Shown here piece after piece: positions 11,907 to 22,100 of a stretch of DNA of 64,000 nt. A program made the position numbers and the translations under genes. Every line of letters starts with the position of its first letter. Within the stretch, counting starts at the first letter, position 1. The notes beneath the pieces are model-generated. The model worked only from the letters and a program-made list of their open reading frames with translations, was not told where the DNA came from and made no database searches. The stretch covers positions 11,480,551 to 11,544,550 of the forward strand of contig OX637391.1 in assembly GCA_951799425.1 (NCBI GenBank), in the 5' to 3' direction. Source of the stretch: Ilex aquifolium. Taxonomy: Eukaryota > Streptophyta > Magnoliopsida > Aquifoliales > Aquifoliaceae.

Positions 11907-12763
11907 TAGGGGTGTCAAACGTGTCGGGTTAAACGGTTACGTGTCGGGTTAAACGGGTGACGGGTGAAAAACATATAAACCCGTATACGACACGTTTAAT
12001 AAACGGGTAAAAAAGTTTAACACGGACACGACTCGTTTAATAAACGGGTAACACGACACGACTCGTTTAACCCGTTTAATTTTAAAAAAATTATATCAAC
12101 AAATTTTAATACTTCATTTTTTTCATTTTTTTTCAGTGCCAACTACACTTATCTGAAAAAAAATAAAAATTTGACCACATTCCACAAAATTAGTAGACTT
12201 AAAGGCTGAAGAAAGAGATAAGAGGGGTGGCCTTTTATAGGCAACTCAGCCATTTCCTTCTCCCTGATCTACCGATGTGGGACAAAACACAAAAGCCTTT
12301 GTCTTTGAACTCAAGTGCTCCCCACAACTCACAAGTTTTGACAGGCCTATCCCACATCGGTAGATTTGCAAGGAAGGAGACCTCCTCCTTGCCTATAAAA
12401 AGTGAAGTCCATTATTGTCTTCATCATTCAATTTTTTTATTTATTTGTTTTTTCGAGTGTTCACTAATAAAAATCTTTTAATTAAGATAGTGAATATTTG
12501 GATAGTTAATTTTAATAAATTCTGATTATTTTTTTTAAAATAATTATGAATTTATAATTTATTATTATATATTAATTTTATTTAAACGGGTTAAACGGGT
12601 TAAACGAGTTAAACGCGTCTCACCCAAACACGACACGTTTATTAAACGTGTTAAATGGGTTGACTCGTTTAACACGCGAACCCGTTAAGGTCTCACCCAA
12701 ACCCGTTTAATTAGCGGTTAATCGTGTCGGTTAATCGTGTCGTGTTGGATTTTGACAGGCCTA
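11907..12763. mobile_element. Non-autonomous hAT-like element inside aORF1b, 8-bp TSD
   Basis: 857 bp flanked by the perfect 8-bp duplication GTTGGTGC (11899-11906 and 12764-12771). Ends are imperfect inverted repeats: TAGGGGTGTCAAAC and, on the other strand, TAGGCCTGTCAAAA. Eight-bp duplications and TAGGGGTGTCAA-type ends are typical of hAT elements. Both subterminal regions carry many copies of CGGGTTAAACGGG / ACACGACACGTTTA-type motifs, as expected for transposase binding sites. No transposase is encoded. A copy of the right end (TTTTGACAGGCCTA) also lies inside at 12335-12348. Confidence 0.88.
12232..12401. promoter_or_regulatory. Head-to-head USE + TATA pair resembling plant snRNA promoters
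   Basis: On the + strand ATCCCACATCGG (12349-12360) is followed after about 33 nt by CTATAAAA (12393-12400). On the - strand TCCCACATCGG (12282-12272) is followed after about 31 nt by CTATAAAA (12240-12233). RTCCCACATCG is the upstream sequence element of plant snRNA genes, and a spacing of 33-35 nt to TATA is that of the Pol II class. No snRNA-like body is recognised beside either half. It may be a captured promoter or chance within the hAT element. Confidence 0.5.
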
Positions 12764-13480
12764 GTTGGTGCCCCCGACAAAAAAGAAATGCTCCTTCCAG
12801 TGCTTATGAGAGGATGGAATGTTAGAAATAAGCTGCCTAACGTTGGCACGCTTAGAGGCATACAAGAAGCCTTCAGAGGTCGGCTTAACGTTAAAGAACT
12901 CTAGAAATAGAGGAACGCTAGGAACCCCAAGTTTATGCTTCCTGAAGATGACTAGAAAACCAACCATGACACCATAGAAGTTGGGGGAAATCTGGGAAGG
13001 ACACACATGAAAATGTTGCAGAACAGCCTTGATGAAGGGGTGTAAAGGAAAGCGAAGACCGTTATCAAAGGCGGCAAGAAAGAAGCAGACCCTATTGCGT
13101 ACTTGTTCTACATAGTAGACGGATTTATCTGGGCACCAGGGCTCGACCCCAGGAGGAAAACCATACCGAACCTTATAGATTTTCATTAGCTCAGGGGCTT
13201 CTTTACTGTAGCCCACAGACTCGGAATGCCTGAAGGCAGACCCCAAGTACGAAACTTTTTCTTCAACCCCGACTCCACTCACCTTAACTTTGCCTTTATC
13301 AGGTCTGGGGGGCATAGGAGAAGAGGAGGAGGGGGGTTCCTCGGTGCCGACCTCGGCCTCTCCAGGCCCCACACCGGGAAAGTTGTCAATTTCATTGCCA
13401 ATATCCCCCAAATCGGTGTCTTCAGATCGACCCCCTAGTAGCGAAACAGAAGAGCGAGTGGCTCCAGAAGAAGCCGACAT

Positions 13481-14129
13481 AGTGGGAAGAGAAAAAGGAA
13501 GATTAAAGGAGCGATAAAGAGGGGGAACACTGATCAAACTCTCCCTAATGACCCTTGGGTCAGCACAGTAACTCCCGACGGCAAGAATGTGGACTATAGA
13601 GCTCCAATCTACGAAATGAGGAAGTGGGGCTAGGCAATGGTCACGATTCCAAAAGTAAAAGAACCGAAAGGCCCAAAAATGTAGCAACCACCTCGAATCC
13701 GAGGGATCCAGAGCAGAGGAGGAGGTGAAAGGGGCGAAGAACGTACCTAACTCAGGAACAGCGGCAAGCAGGGACTTGGAGCAAAATCGGGGGAAGGAGA
13801 CGATGCGAATCTTCGAAACGAGGGCTGGAAATTCGATTTCAGACAAGGGAATAGAAAGTTTCGAGCAAGAAAGTCCGAAATCACAGAGAGAACAGGGACA
13901 AAGGGCAGCGAGGAAGATGAATAGTGTGAAGAAACGGTTCAGATAGCCGTTTTGAGTATTTAAAGCTTGAGGGACGTGGGCTGAGACATGCGCGGGAATC
14001 GAGGAAAGACATGATTGCTGCAAACCGTAAAAAATCCTCAAGCCACGTGCTAGCCACATGCGGGCCTAACTCAGTCTGTGTAGGTCAGCCCCTGCCTTAG
14101 CTAACCTAAGACAAAGGCTGGGGGGCAAC
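13481..14129. other. E1 3' internal end: aORF1b upstream region and polypurine tract
   Basis: Repeats bases 1-602. It should contain the aORF1b promoter (a - strand TTTAAATA near 13957-13964 is a weak TATA candidate) and ends in the polypurine tract AAAGGCTGGGGGGCAAC (14113-14129) directly before the LTR. An open frame on the - strand reaches 14059 but has no domain that I recognise. Confidence 0.6.
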
Positions 14130-14822
14130 TGATGATACCAAGAATAAAACTGACACGTGCTCAGTAAGTGAGCTCAGCTCGGGAGCTCAGGTAAAATAAG
14201 CTGAGCTCCTCCCTAGCCATGGGCTGAGCTCGCCCAGCCAGTATTGACACTCCCTGCTGAAGATTCGAGATGAGAGATGTTAAGGGGCCAGCAAGATGAC
14301 AACGGATACCCTTACAAAGGAAGTAGAACCAATCCAAGGCATGAAACCCGTATTCAACCATGATCCCCTCCTAAAACTAAGGAAAATCCCATGGAAGAAG
14401 GCAAGGATCTCTCCATTTGGAGCCAGCTATAGGAAGTCTAGGTAACTCCGAGATTATAGATGAAGATAAGGAGCAATCCCTTCAATATAGGATATATTTC
14501 CGAATTAGTGGTAAGCATGGGGCTATAAAAAGGGAGGGACGAGGAGAAACCCGAGGACCCTGAGTATTCTACTGTAACATGTTGAATTTGATCAATAAAG
14601 AGAAGGGAGCAAGAGCCTCCATTAGAGAGTGGATTAGCCGAGCTCATTAGCCGGTGAACCACTATACTTTTACTGCATTTCACACTCCACACATCGATTG
14701 ATAAGAGCGTTCATCCACCAATTCACGAGCCTTGTAGTTCAGATATTATACCAAGCCCTACGCAGATCGTACATACCACACAATCCAATCCCATAGTTCA
14801 TACGCGCAGTTTGACACCATCA
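14130..14822 (+). repeat. E1 3' LTR
   Basis: 693 bp, starts TGATGATACC and ends ACACCATCA, followed by CCTTACATTC, where the similarity stops. TATA box at 14524-14531. It differs from the 5' LTR at about 11 positions by eye (for example CCC/CTC near 14210, GCC/GTT near 14280, GAT/GCG near 14806). Confidence 0.92.
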
Positions 14823-15068
14823 CCTTACATTCATCTGCTGTTTAATATATGTTTTGACAAGAGTTTTCCTCCATTTCTCATGGTGAAATGACCAAATTAC
14901 TCAACATTGGAATTTCAGGCGATTCGAGACAATTTGAGACCTAAAGTGAAAACACTAAATAAGTTTTTTATTTTTATTTTTAGTATTAATTTTTTAAAAA
15001 CCGGAAAAGAGGTTTCACCGGAGAGAGAGTTTAATTTTAACTATTGTTTATGTTTTTTACCTTGTTTA

Positions 15069-15093
15069 GAGAGAGAGAGAGAGAGAGAGAGAG
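15069..15093. repeat. (GA)n microsatellite
   Basis: About twelve uninterrupted GA units, 1.1 kb upstream of the NPH3-like start codon. GA/CT tracts are frequent in plant promoters and bind BBR/BPC factors, but here it may simply be a microsatellite. Confidence 0.9.
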
Positions 15094-15608
15094 GGGGAAA
15101 TATAAGTTGTCAAAAAGAGTATTTTTTTTTTATTTTTTTAAACTTCTGGTTTTTAGGTTTCTAATGTTATGTGGATTAGATCATGAGTCCAAATTATTAC
15201 AATAAAAATTTTAATTGAACTTAATTTTTTGTGATTTTTTTTTTGGGTTTAAAATTTAAATAATTTAATTTTTTTATGGACTAGTAATGTACTTAAAATT
15301 ATTGGGCTCCTAAAAATTTGGGACTGAAAGCCCAAATTTTATTTTCAACGTTGTTGGGCTGACCCTGATTGGAATGTCTCCTTAGGTTCACATATATGGA
15401 CTAAGTTAACACAATTCTTTTCTCTTAATAATTTGTCAACAGGGATTCAAGAGGATAAATTTACATTCGTTTATTTAATAGTTCTTGGGATTTTCTTATA
15501 AAATATGATTATTAACAAGATTAATCATTAATATTTACCAAATATGTGGATTTAAAAAAAAGGGATCCACTGATTTAATATATAATATCTCATATATTAA
15601 AAATAATT

Positions 15609-15637
15609 CACGTGCAATACACGTGTGCATCAACTAG
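15609..15637 (+). mobile_element. Helitron-like 3' terminus
   Basis: The stem-loop CACGTG-CAATA-CACGTG (15609-15625) is followed 8 nt later by CTAG (15634-15637) and then T. A short hairpin close to a terminal CTRR, inserted before T, is the Helitron 3' signature. The matching TC 5' end was not found with certainty, so the extent of the element is unknown. Confidence 0.5.
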
Positions 15638-15650
15638 TTAATGTCAAATG

Positions 15651-15935
15651 AACCATGAATCAATGCATTTTAGGGAATTACAATTACTAGATTTGTAAAT
15701 CATGATTATTTCACAATGCATGATTATTTTCGTATCGCTTAAAAAGTGATTTTCTAAATGTAAAAACAAAAAAGTCTTACTCGGAATTTTTTTGTTAGCT
15801 TTTGAATAAAAAAAGCGAAATAATATATTTTTATTATTTTCAAAAAATAAGTGAAAGAAACTTCAAATTATTTTTGCCAAACAAACCATGAATCAATCCA
15901 TTTTAGGGAAGTGCAATTACTAGGTTTGTAAATCA
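15651..15935. repeat. 52-bp direct repeat pair in the gene promoter region
   Basis: 15651-15702 and 15884-15935 share AACCATGAATCAAT(G/C)CATTTTAGGGAA and the following CAATTACTAG(A/G)TTTGTAAATCA with few differences (quoted in parts). The ~180 bp between them are AT-rich and hold no recognised element. Confidence 0.8.
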
Positions 15936-16167
15936 GATTTTCTACATCTCTGAACCAAGAGATTTTTGGAGAAATTCAAATATCAACAAGGATTTTGAAA
16001 GGGGAATTAAGTCAAGCATTTATGATTCCTCACATGCAAGCACTTAATGCACCAACCAAACAATACCTAGCCAGGGAATTTCTCACTCTCTCAAAAACCA
16101 TTTAACAAAAGCATTGGAACAGTTTTGGTGACTGTGTGTTTGTGAAGGAAGAGAAAAAAAAAAGCTC

Positions 16168-19100
16168 ATGGAAGCACTCAGGGGTTGGGAAGATTTGGGG
16201 GTGGTGGACACCATCTATGAGGAAGACAATGAAGACTCCTCCTCCACCCCTTCTCTATCCCCAGCTCTCTCCTCCTCTCCTCCCACCCCCCTCCATTTCA
16301 GAGTAGAGGCATGGTAATTTTTTTTTCTCCAATTCCTCTAATTCCATATCAATCTCTCTCTCTCGCCATTCCTTTTTTGTTAATCGATTTCGTATCAGGT
16401 CAATGGCTATAGGAAATGAAACTGATGTGGTGGTACATGTTCAGAGTTCTTCTTTCCACCTACATAAGGTATGCTGATCTAAAGCATTAAATTTTTTTTT
16501 TCTTTATCTTAGATGATTTGTGTGTACATTTCAACTTTCTGTTCTTCTCCCAGAAAAACTGAAACCTGTTAGAAGAGAAACCATTTCTATTCTTGCCCAT
16601 AAAATTTGTTTTTAACACTAAGGTGTTAAAAACAAATTTTATGGTGTTTTTTTTTTTTATAATTTTTTATGGTCATTTACAATTTTTATAGTAACTTGCA
16701 ATCGATCTTCAAAATGTTATCCTAAAAATTTTAAAATCGATCTGATCCAAAAAGATTATAATTTTTTTTAAAATAAATTTAAAAATTTGTATCAAAAGTC
16801 ACAAAATTATAAAACTTGGAGGTACAATATCGAATTTTATTTTTTTTTGGGTACCATAATGTTCTCCATAATTTTGCTGCATTCAAACGTTAAAAATTCA
16901 AAATGTTAACTGATGGTACCTTGTTCAAAAAAAAAAAAAAACTGATGAACTGATGGAACCACAATTCAGTAGCCAGCGTTACATTTTAAATGTGCGTGTA
17001 ACGAGTAGTACATTTCGTAATTAATGTAAATTCAGGGCATTTATTACATTTGCATTTTCTTTCTTAGGATCCGCTGGCATCAAAGTGTGGCTATCTGAAA
17101 CGGCAGCTTAGTCAAATGTCAGAAATAACCTTGTCTCCGCCGTTAAACATAACGGCCGCAACATTCGCTCTCGTCGCCGAGTTCTGTTACGGCACCCCCC
17201 TCGTCATAACGCCGTTTAACGTCGCGGCCCTCCGAACAGCAGCCGAGTTGCTCGAAATGACGGAGACTAACGGCGCATGCCAAGAGAATTTACGACAGAA
17301 AACGGAAACATACTTCCGTCGGGCAGTCGCCGTTAACCGCGAATACGCGTTAATAGTCTTCCGTTCGTGTCTGTCCCTTCTTCCGGAGGCTGAAACGACG
17401 GCGTTTCTCGTGAGCAGATGCATTGAAGCGTTGAGTTTAATGGACGACGGTGACGGCGTTATGACCTGTATTGACGACGTTACAAAGGTTGGTGCCGAGG
17501 ATTTTCAGTTGATCGCCGAGTCTATGAGCCGTCTGTTGAGTGAAAGTCATGACCTTCTATACAAAATCGTTGACGTATATCTTAAGGTAAGTTTACTTAC
17601 ATCTCTTTATCTATTTTTCTATTTAGAGTATTACTTGGTAAAACCTAATTCACTAGTGTAGATCCCATTAACTGAGTATTAATCTTGATGATGCACAAAA
17701 ATGGCTTTGCACACCACCTGTTAAGTGTAATTAATAAATGCAGTAAAACAATAGAGAATAGGAAGATGTAGAATTTATAGTGGTTCGGTCAACGTGACCT
17801 ACGTCCACTCTTGAATGGCTTTGGTTGCCGGGGAGCTTTTATTAACTCAAGGGAGCGGGGAGCAGAGTTTACAAGCTTTGAGAGAGAAGAGGGAGAGTCG
17901 TGCTCAGGTAAGTGTCCTCCCTCCCAAGTGTTGGTGGGGCTTACAATTTATAGGGGTCCCCTAACAGGTTGGGCTACTCTTCAGCAACTTAGCAAGCGTT
18001 TCGGTGGAGCTCACGACTTATCCTCAACGGACGAGGTGGTTGAGGAGCTTCCATGAGATGCGGTCAAAGATAAGGTGAGGGTGGACCATTTCCTTCTACT
18101 GTGCAGGTGATGCTCCTCTGCTCTCCCTTTGATGACGTGGCTAGGCATGGAGCCTGATTGGGCTTGGTGGATCTTAAATGAAGTTGGGCTCCTCAGATGG
18201 AGATTTGGGCTTTTATATAGATTGGGCCATTTGGGCTTGACCCATCATTTGCCCCCCAATGCCCCGTGTTCAAGGAAACTTGGAGAAGGGTGCATTAATT
18301 TGCTCCTTGAGTTCTAAGTGACGGAGAGTTCCTCTGCTACATGACTCTTTCCCTCCACATCGCATTTTTGCTTTGCATGCCTCAAATTTTTTTCACTTTG
18401 GCTAGAGTTTTTTAGGAGAGCCCATTACTTTCAAATTGGGCTTTTTCCCTCTTTTAAAAACCCTAGGTTATAAATGTAGTCTTCTTCTTCATTTTACCCA
18501 TTTCTTGAAGACCCATCTCTTTGAAAGTCTTGAATGACCATTCTTGAAAACCTTGAAGACCCACTCTTGTAAGCTTGGTTCTTTCCATTCCATTGGGATC
18601 TTGGAAGAAGAGAGGTAAGGTTTGAGATTTTTTCAAGCTCATTTTGTGGGTATTCTTGATTTGGATTTTTTGAAGTGGGTATTGGAAATTTGAAAGAGGT
18701 AGGATAAGAAAACTTCATTGGTGCCATGGGGGATGGTAAAGTTGGGGCTGAAGAATGTGATGTTGGAGCTTTGGAGGTTGCAAGAGTTGAAGGAGGAGGA
18801 GGAGGGGAACATCCCTGTTCAGCCGCTGCTCTGCGCGCGCCACAGCAGTCCGCCCAAGGAGCTTCAGGCACTGCTATAGGCGCTGATTTGGGAGGAAATA
18901 AGGACCTTCCTTGCTCCATGGGAGGTGCAGGAGGTTGCCTTGGAGGGGCTGAAGGTGCTCTAGGAGTTTCAAGGAGCGATGGAGGAGGCGAGGAGGAGCT
19001 GCCGCTGGCAGCCGCTGCTGCGCGCGCGCGCCAGCAGCCCGCGCAAGCTCCTGCAGAGGCTGTTTCAGGCGCTGGTTCAGGCGCCCCTTCCATGGGCTTT

Positions 19101-22100
19101 GGTTCTTTCAGCAGGCTCTCCAGCCTGGGTACGAATGGGGGAAAGACAGTGGACTCCGTAGGCGGGATGGGCAGCAGAAAGGGGGCTGTCCTGGGCAGTT
19201 TCTGCGCGCTGGGCAGCTGCCTGGGCGCCTGTTCTGCTGCTGTGGACAGTCCGAACGCGCTGGGCAGCAGCCTAGGCGCTGGGGTTGAGGTCCTGGACAG
19301 CCCAGGTACGCTGGGCCGCAACTTGGGGGCTGTCCCCGCTGTCCTGGACAGCTCAAACGCGCTGGGCAGCGCTGGTTTTGGTGTTGCGGACAGCTCAGGA
19401 GGGCTGGGCAGCCACTTTGCTGCAGCACAAAGTGCTAATTTTCGATCCATGGAGCGTCAGGGAGAGTTGGGTAGCAGCCTGGGCGCATGGGCAGCTATGG
19501 GCACCACTCCAGGCGCTAATTCGGACTCCGTTGGCGCCTCTCCACCTGTTGGGCTGCTCCCTTTTGGCGAGCAGAGGGGGTCAGGCATATCTCCTGCTAT
19601 TGGGTTGCCTCATTTGGACGAGCAAAGACGGTCAGGCACTCACCCCAATACTGGGTTAGACACTTCAGGTGGCAGGGAAACTTTGGGTGTTACTTTAGGT
19701 GATCAGGAGCTCCCTGTGACTCCTCCTGCCCGAGCTCCTCAGGACTCCTCAATGGGTGGCTTAGACTACTCCCTGCGGCCCCGCAAGAAGAAATGCAAAA
19801 GCAAAGTGGGACTCGACGAAGAAGAGTCTAAGGTAAGCACTCTTTCCAGCTTATTCAATTCGGCTGAGGATATCTCGAGACTTATTTATGCTTATCGCAT
19901 TCCCCCGACCGTGCTGTGCCGTCGGGCTGAGCCGAGCGAGCTTGCTTGCGACGACTCCTCTGGTGATATTGTCGTTTATGAGGAGATGCTTGAGGCTGGG
20001 CTAAGGTTTCCCATGTCCTCTCCCATTTGTCGTATTTTGCACTATTTTTCCTTGACTCCGGGGCGGCTAGCGCCTAATGGTTGGAGAGTTCTGTTGGGCT
20101 TCCTTGCGTTGTGGAGGAGAGTACACCAGGAAGATGTTTCTCCTAAGGAGTTCCATGCAGCATATAATTTGAGCGAGACTCCTACACCGAACAAGGGGTG
20201 GTATTACTTTACCACAAAAATTGGTCCAGTGCTCACGGGTCAGCGCTCTAATTGTACTGGCTGGAAGTCTTGTTTCTTCTTTGTCGGTGGAGAGTGGGCT
20301 GCAGAAGCCGATAGAGCTTTGGTGCCCATACGGTGGGATGCTGCCAGAAAACCCGGTACGCTGCACCTTTACTTCTTCTCTCTCATTTATATGTGTATAC
20401 ATGTATGTGTACTCACTGTATTCTTGCAGATACACCTGTGCTTTCTCAAGACCAGGAGCGGAAGTTGAAGGCTGTCAAGGCTTGCCCTTTCAAGGATTTG
20501 GGAGATCTTCTTCCCAAGGATACTAGGGCCGTTGCTCCTTTCACGAGATCTGGTGGTTCTTCTTCAAAAAAGGGTGAGTTGACTTCCTTCTTTATTTTTC
20601 TCTTTCCCTTGGTATTTTTCACCTCCCTAACACCCTATCATTTTTGGCAGCAAGTAAACGGGTGGTGGCATCCCGTTACTCTGATAGGAGCCCTCCTTCT
20701 TCTAAGGTGGCAGCAAGTAAACGGGTAGTGGCGTCCCGTTACACTGATAGGAGCCCTCCTTCTTCTAAGGTGGCGAGGACAGGTGATGCCCCCCAAATGA
20801 CTTCTACGGAGGTGGCACCTATTCAGCTAGTCACCTCTCCGGTGGAGGCGCCTTCTCAGCAAGTGATTCCTCCGGTGGTGATGCCTCCTCTGCAACTAGA
20901 GGCTCCTTTAGTTGCCACTCCACGCGCTTCATTGCCAGGTTCATCTTCCGCTCCTTCTCCGACTTTGCCCCGTACAGAAACTTCTATGAGGGGACCGGAT
21001 TTCTCTATTCCTATGATGGGCAGGCCTCGAATAATTGAGGAGAGACTTGGGAGGTTTGTGTTTGGTCCTGAGGTCCATCATCTTGGCAACTTGGGTACTG
21101 AGACGGTTGTCGATACTTATTTGAAAGGTCTGGCTCAGGTAAGGGTTGACATTTCCCTTTCTCCAGTTCTTCCTTATGCCTGCCTAACATTTCTCCATCC
21201 TCATCTTTTCAAGTTTCAACTTCGTCCATCTGCTTGCTTTCAAAGGCTTTCAAACACGACAAGCTGAAGCTGGATCTCGATGTTGCACTAAAGGAGCTTG
21301 TTGCTGCTCAGAGGATGATTGCCGAGTTTAAGGCAGCTAGTAGCACTTCTCGGGATGAGCTTGTGGCGGCTCAAGAGAGGGCATCCAAGCTTGAGTCTGA
21401 GCTTTCGGCAACTCATGAGAGGGAGGCGCTCAGGGATGGTGAGCTTGTTGAGACCCGTAAGCGGGCAACTACACTTGAGGCTGAGCTTTCGGCAACTCAT
21501 GAGAGGGAGGCGCTCAGGGATGGTGAGCTTGTTGAGACCCGTAAGCGGGCAACTACACTTGAGGCTGAGCTTTCGGCAACTCATGAGAGGGAGGCGCTCA
21601 GGGATGGTGAGCTTGTTGAGACCCGTAAGCGGGCAACTACACTTGAGGCTGAGCTTTTGGCGCTCCGCGAGAGGAACACGCTCATGGCGGCTGAGCTTGC
21701 ACAGGCCCATGAGAGGGCCATGCTCAGAGAGGGTGAGGTGGGGGCACAGTTGAAGGCAGCTCAGGAGAGAGCTTCCTGTGCTGAGGAGGACTTGGAGAAT
21801 GGCCTTGCAGATGCTTTTATTGATGGCTTCAAGGAGTTCCGAGGGAAGGCCTCTGCTGCTTTCCCAAACCTTGACTTTTCAAACTTCGTACCAGCCGATG
21901 GTAGCGAGGAGGGTTCTGATGATGTTGAGGATGACGAGGAGGAGGTAGAGGACGATCATGAGAGCACTTAGAGTGTTCAGGACTTTTGATTTTTTTTTTT
22001 TTTTTTTTTTCTTTAGAAAGGCCATCTGTAGCCTCGCTTTTGTACTAAAACTCCTTTGAAATGAAATGCAAAAATCTTTTTTGGAGTAATAATGTAGGAA

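Larger units (their letters stand above)
10099..13480 (-). pseudogene. aORF1b: second antisense ORF of E1, four exons, split by a hAT element
   Basis: Homologous to aORF1a and aORF2. Exons read 13480-11826 (interrupted by the insertion 11907-12763 plus one 8-bp duplication), 11737-11568, 11467-10935 and 10863-10099, with introns of 88, 100 and 71 nt and GT...AG ends (GTGAGT, GTAATT, GTAAGC donors). Exon 1 starts MSASSG and holds the aORF domain: NGLRFPLHPFIKAVLQHF, CPSQISPNFYGVMVGF and HFFFVGGTN; the frame resumes after the insertion with WEYNPADK. Exons 3-4 encode a Pro/Ser-rich linker and a coiled coil, then an acidic end. Lesions: the hAT insertion, about 1 nt lost near 11720 at the start of exon 2, and TAG at 10552-10554. 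The reading frame stays open upstream of 13480 to 14059, so the true start could lie further out. Confidence 0.8.
603..14822 (+). mobile_element. Ty3/gypsy Tat-lineage LTR retrotransposon E1, full length but decayed
   Basis: The element is 14,220 bp long with 693-bp LTRs at both ends. In order it holds a PBS, gag-pol (+), a 54-bp minisatellite, two antisense aORFs (-) and a polypurine tract. Tat-lineage assignment rests on the domain order PR, RT, degenerate RNase H, second archaeal-type RNase H, integrase, and on antisense ORFs between pol and the 3' LTR. The LTRs differ at about 11 of 693 positions by eye, mostly transitions, so the insertion is moderately young. A target duplication cannot be checked because the left flank is another E1 copy. 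Both gag-pol and aORF1b are broken, so E1 could only move if proteins are supplied in trans. Confidence 0.9.
14823..16167. other. AT-rich spacer and promoter side of the NPH3-like gene
   Basis: No gene. It contains the GA microsatellite, a Helitron-like 3' end and a 52-bp direct repeat, listed separately. Pyrimidine-rich and CTCTC motifs near 16083-16092 and an A-run at 16153-16163 precede the start codon and probably lie in the 5' UTR. E1 thus ends only 1.35 kb from the start codon. Confidence 0.6.

Noticed and set aside
13725..13946. 73-aa ORF repeated at 198-419 and 13725-13946
   Set aside because: Its conservation between the two places is explained by the tandem duplication of E1, not by selection. 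It is antisense to the open frame upstream of aORF1b.
17811..18056. 81-aa ORF present in both E2 LTRs
   Set aside because: Lies in the LTR and is identical only because the LTRs are; antisense to element transcription.
18494..19450. 318-codon open frame on the - strand opposite aORF2 exon 1
   Set aside because: It mirrors a low-complexity Gly/Ser/Ala region whose GC-rich repeats leave the other strand open. No domain, and it lies over the promoter and N-terminus of a better supported gene.
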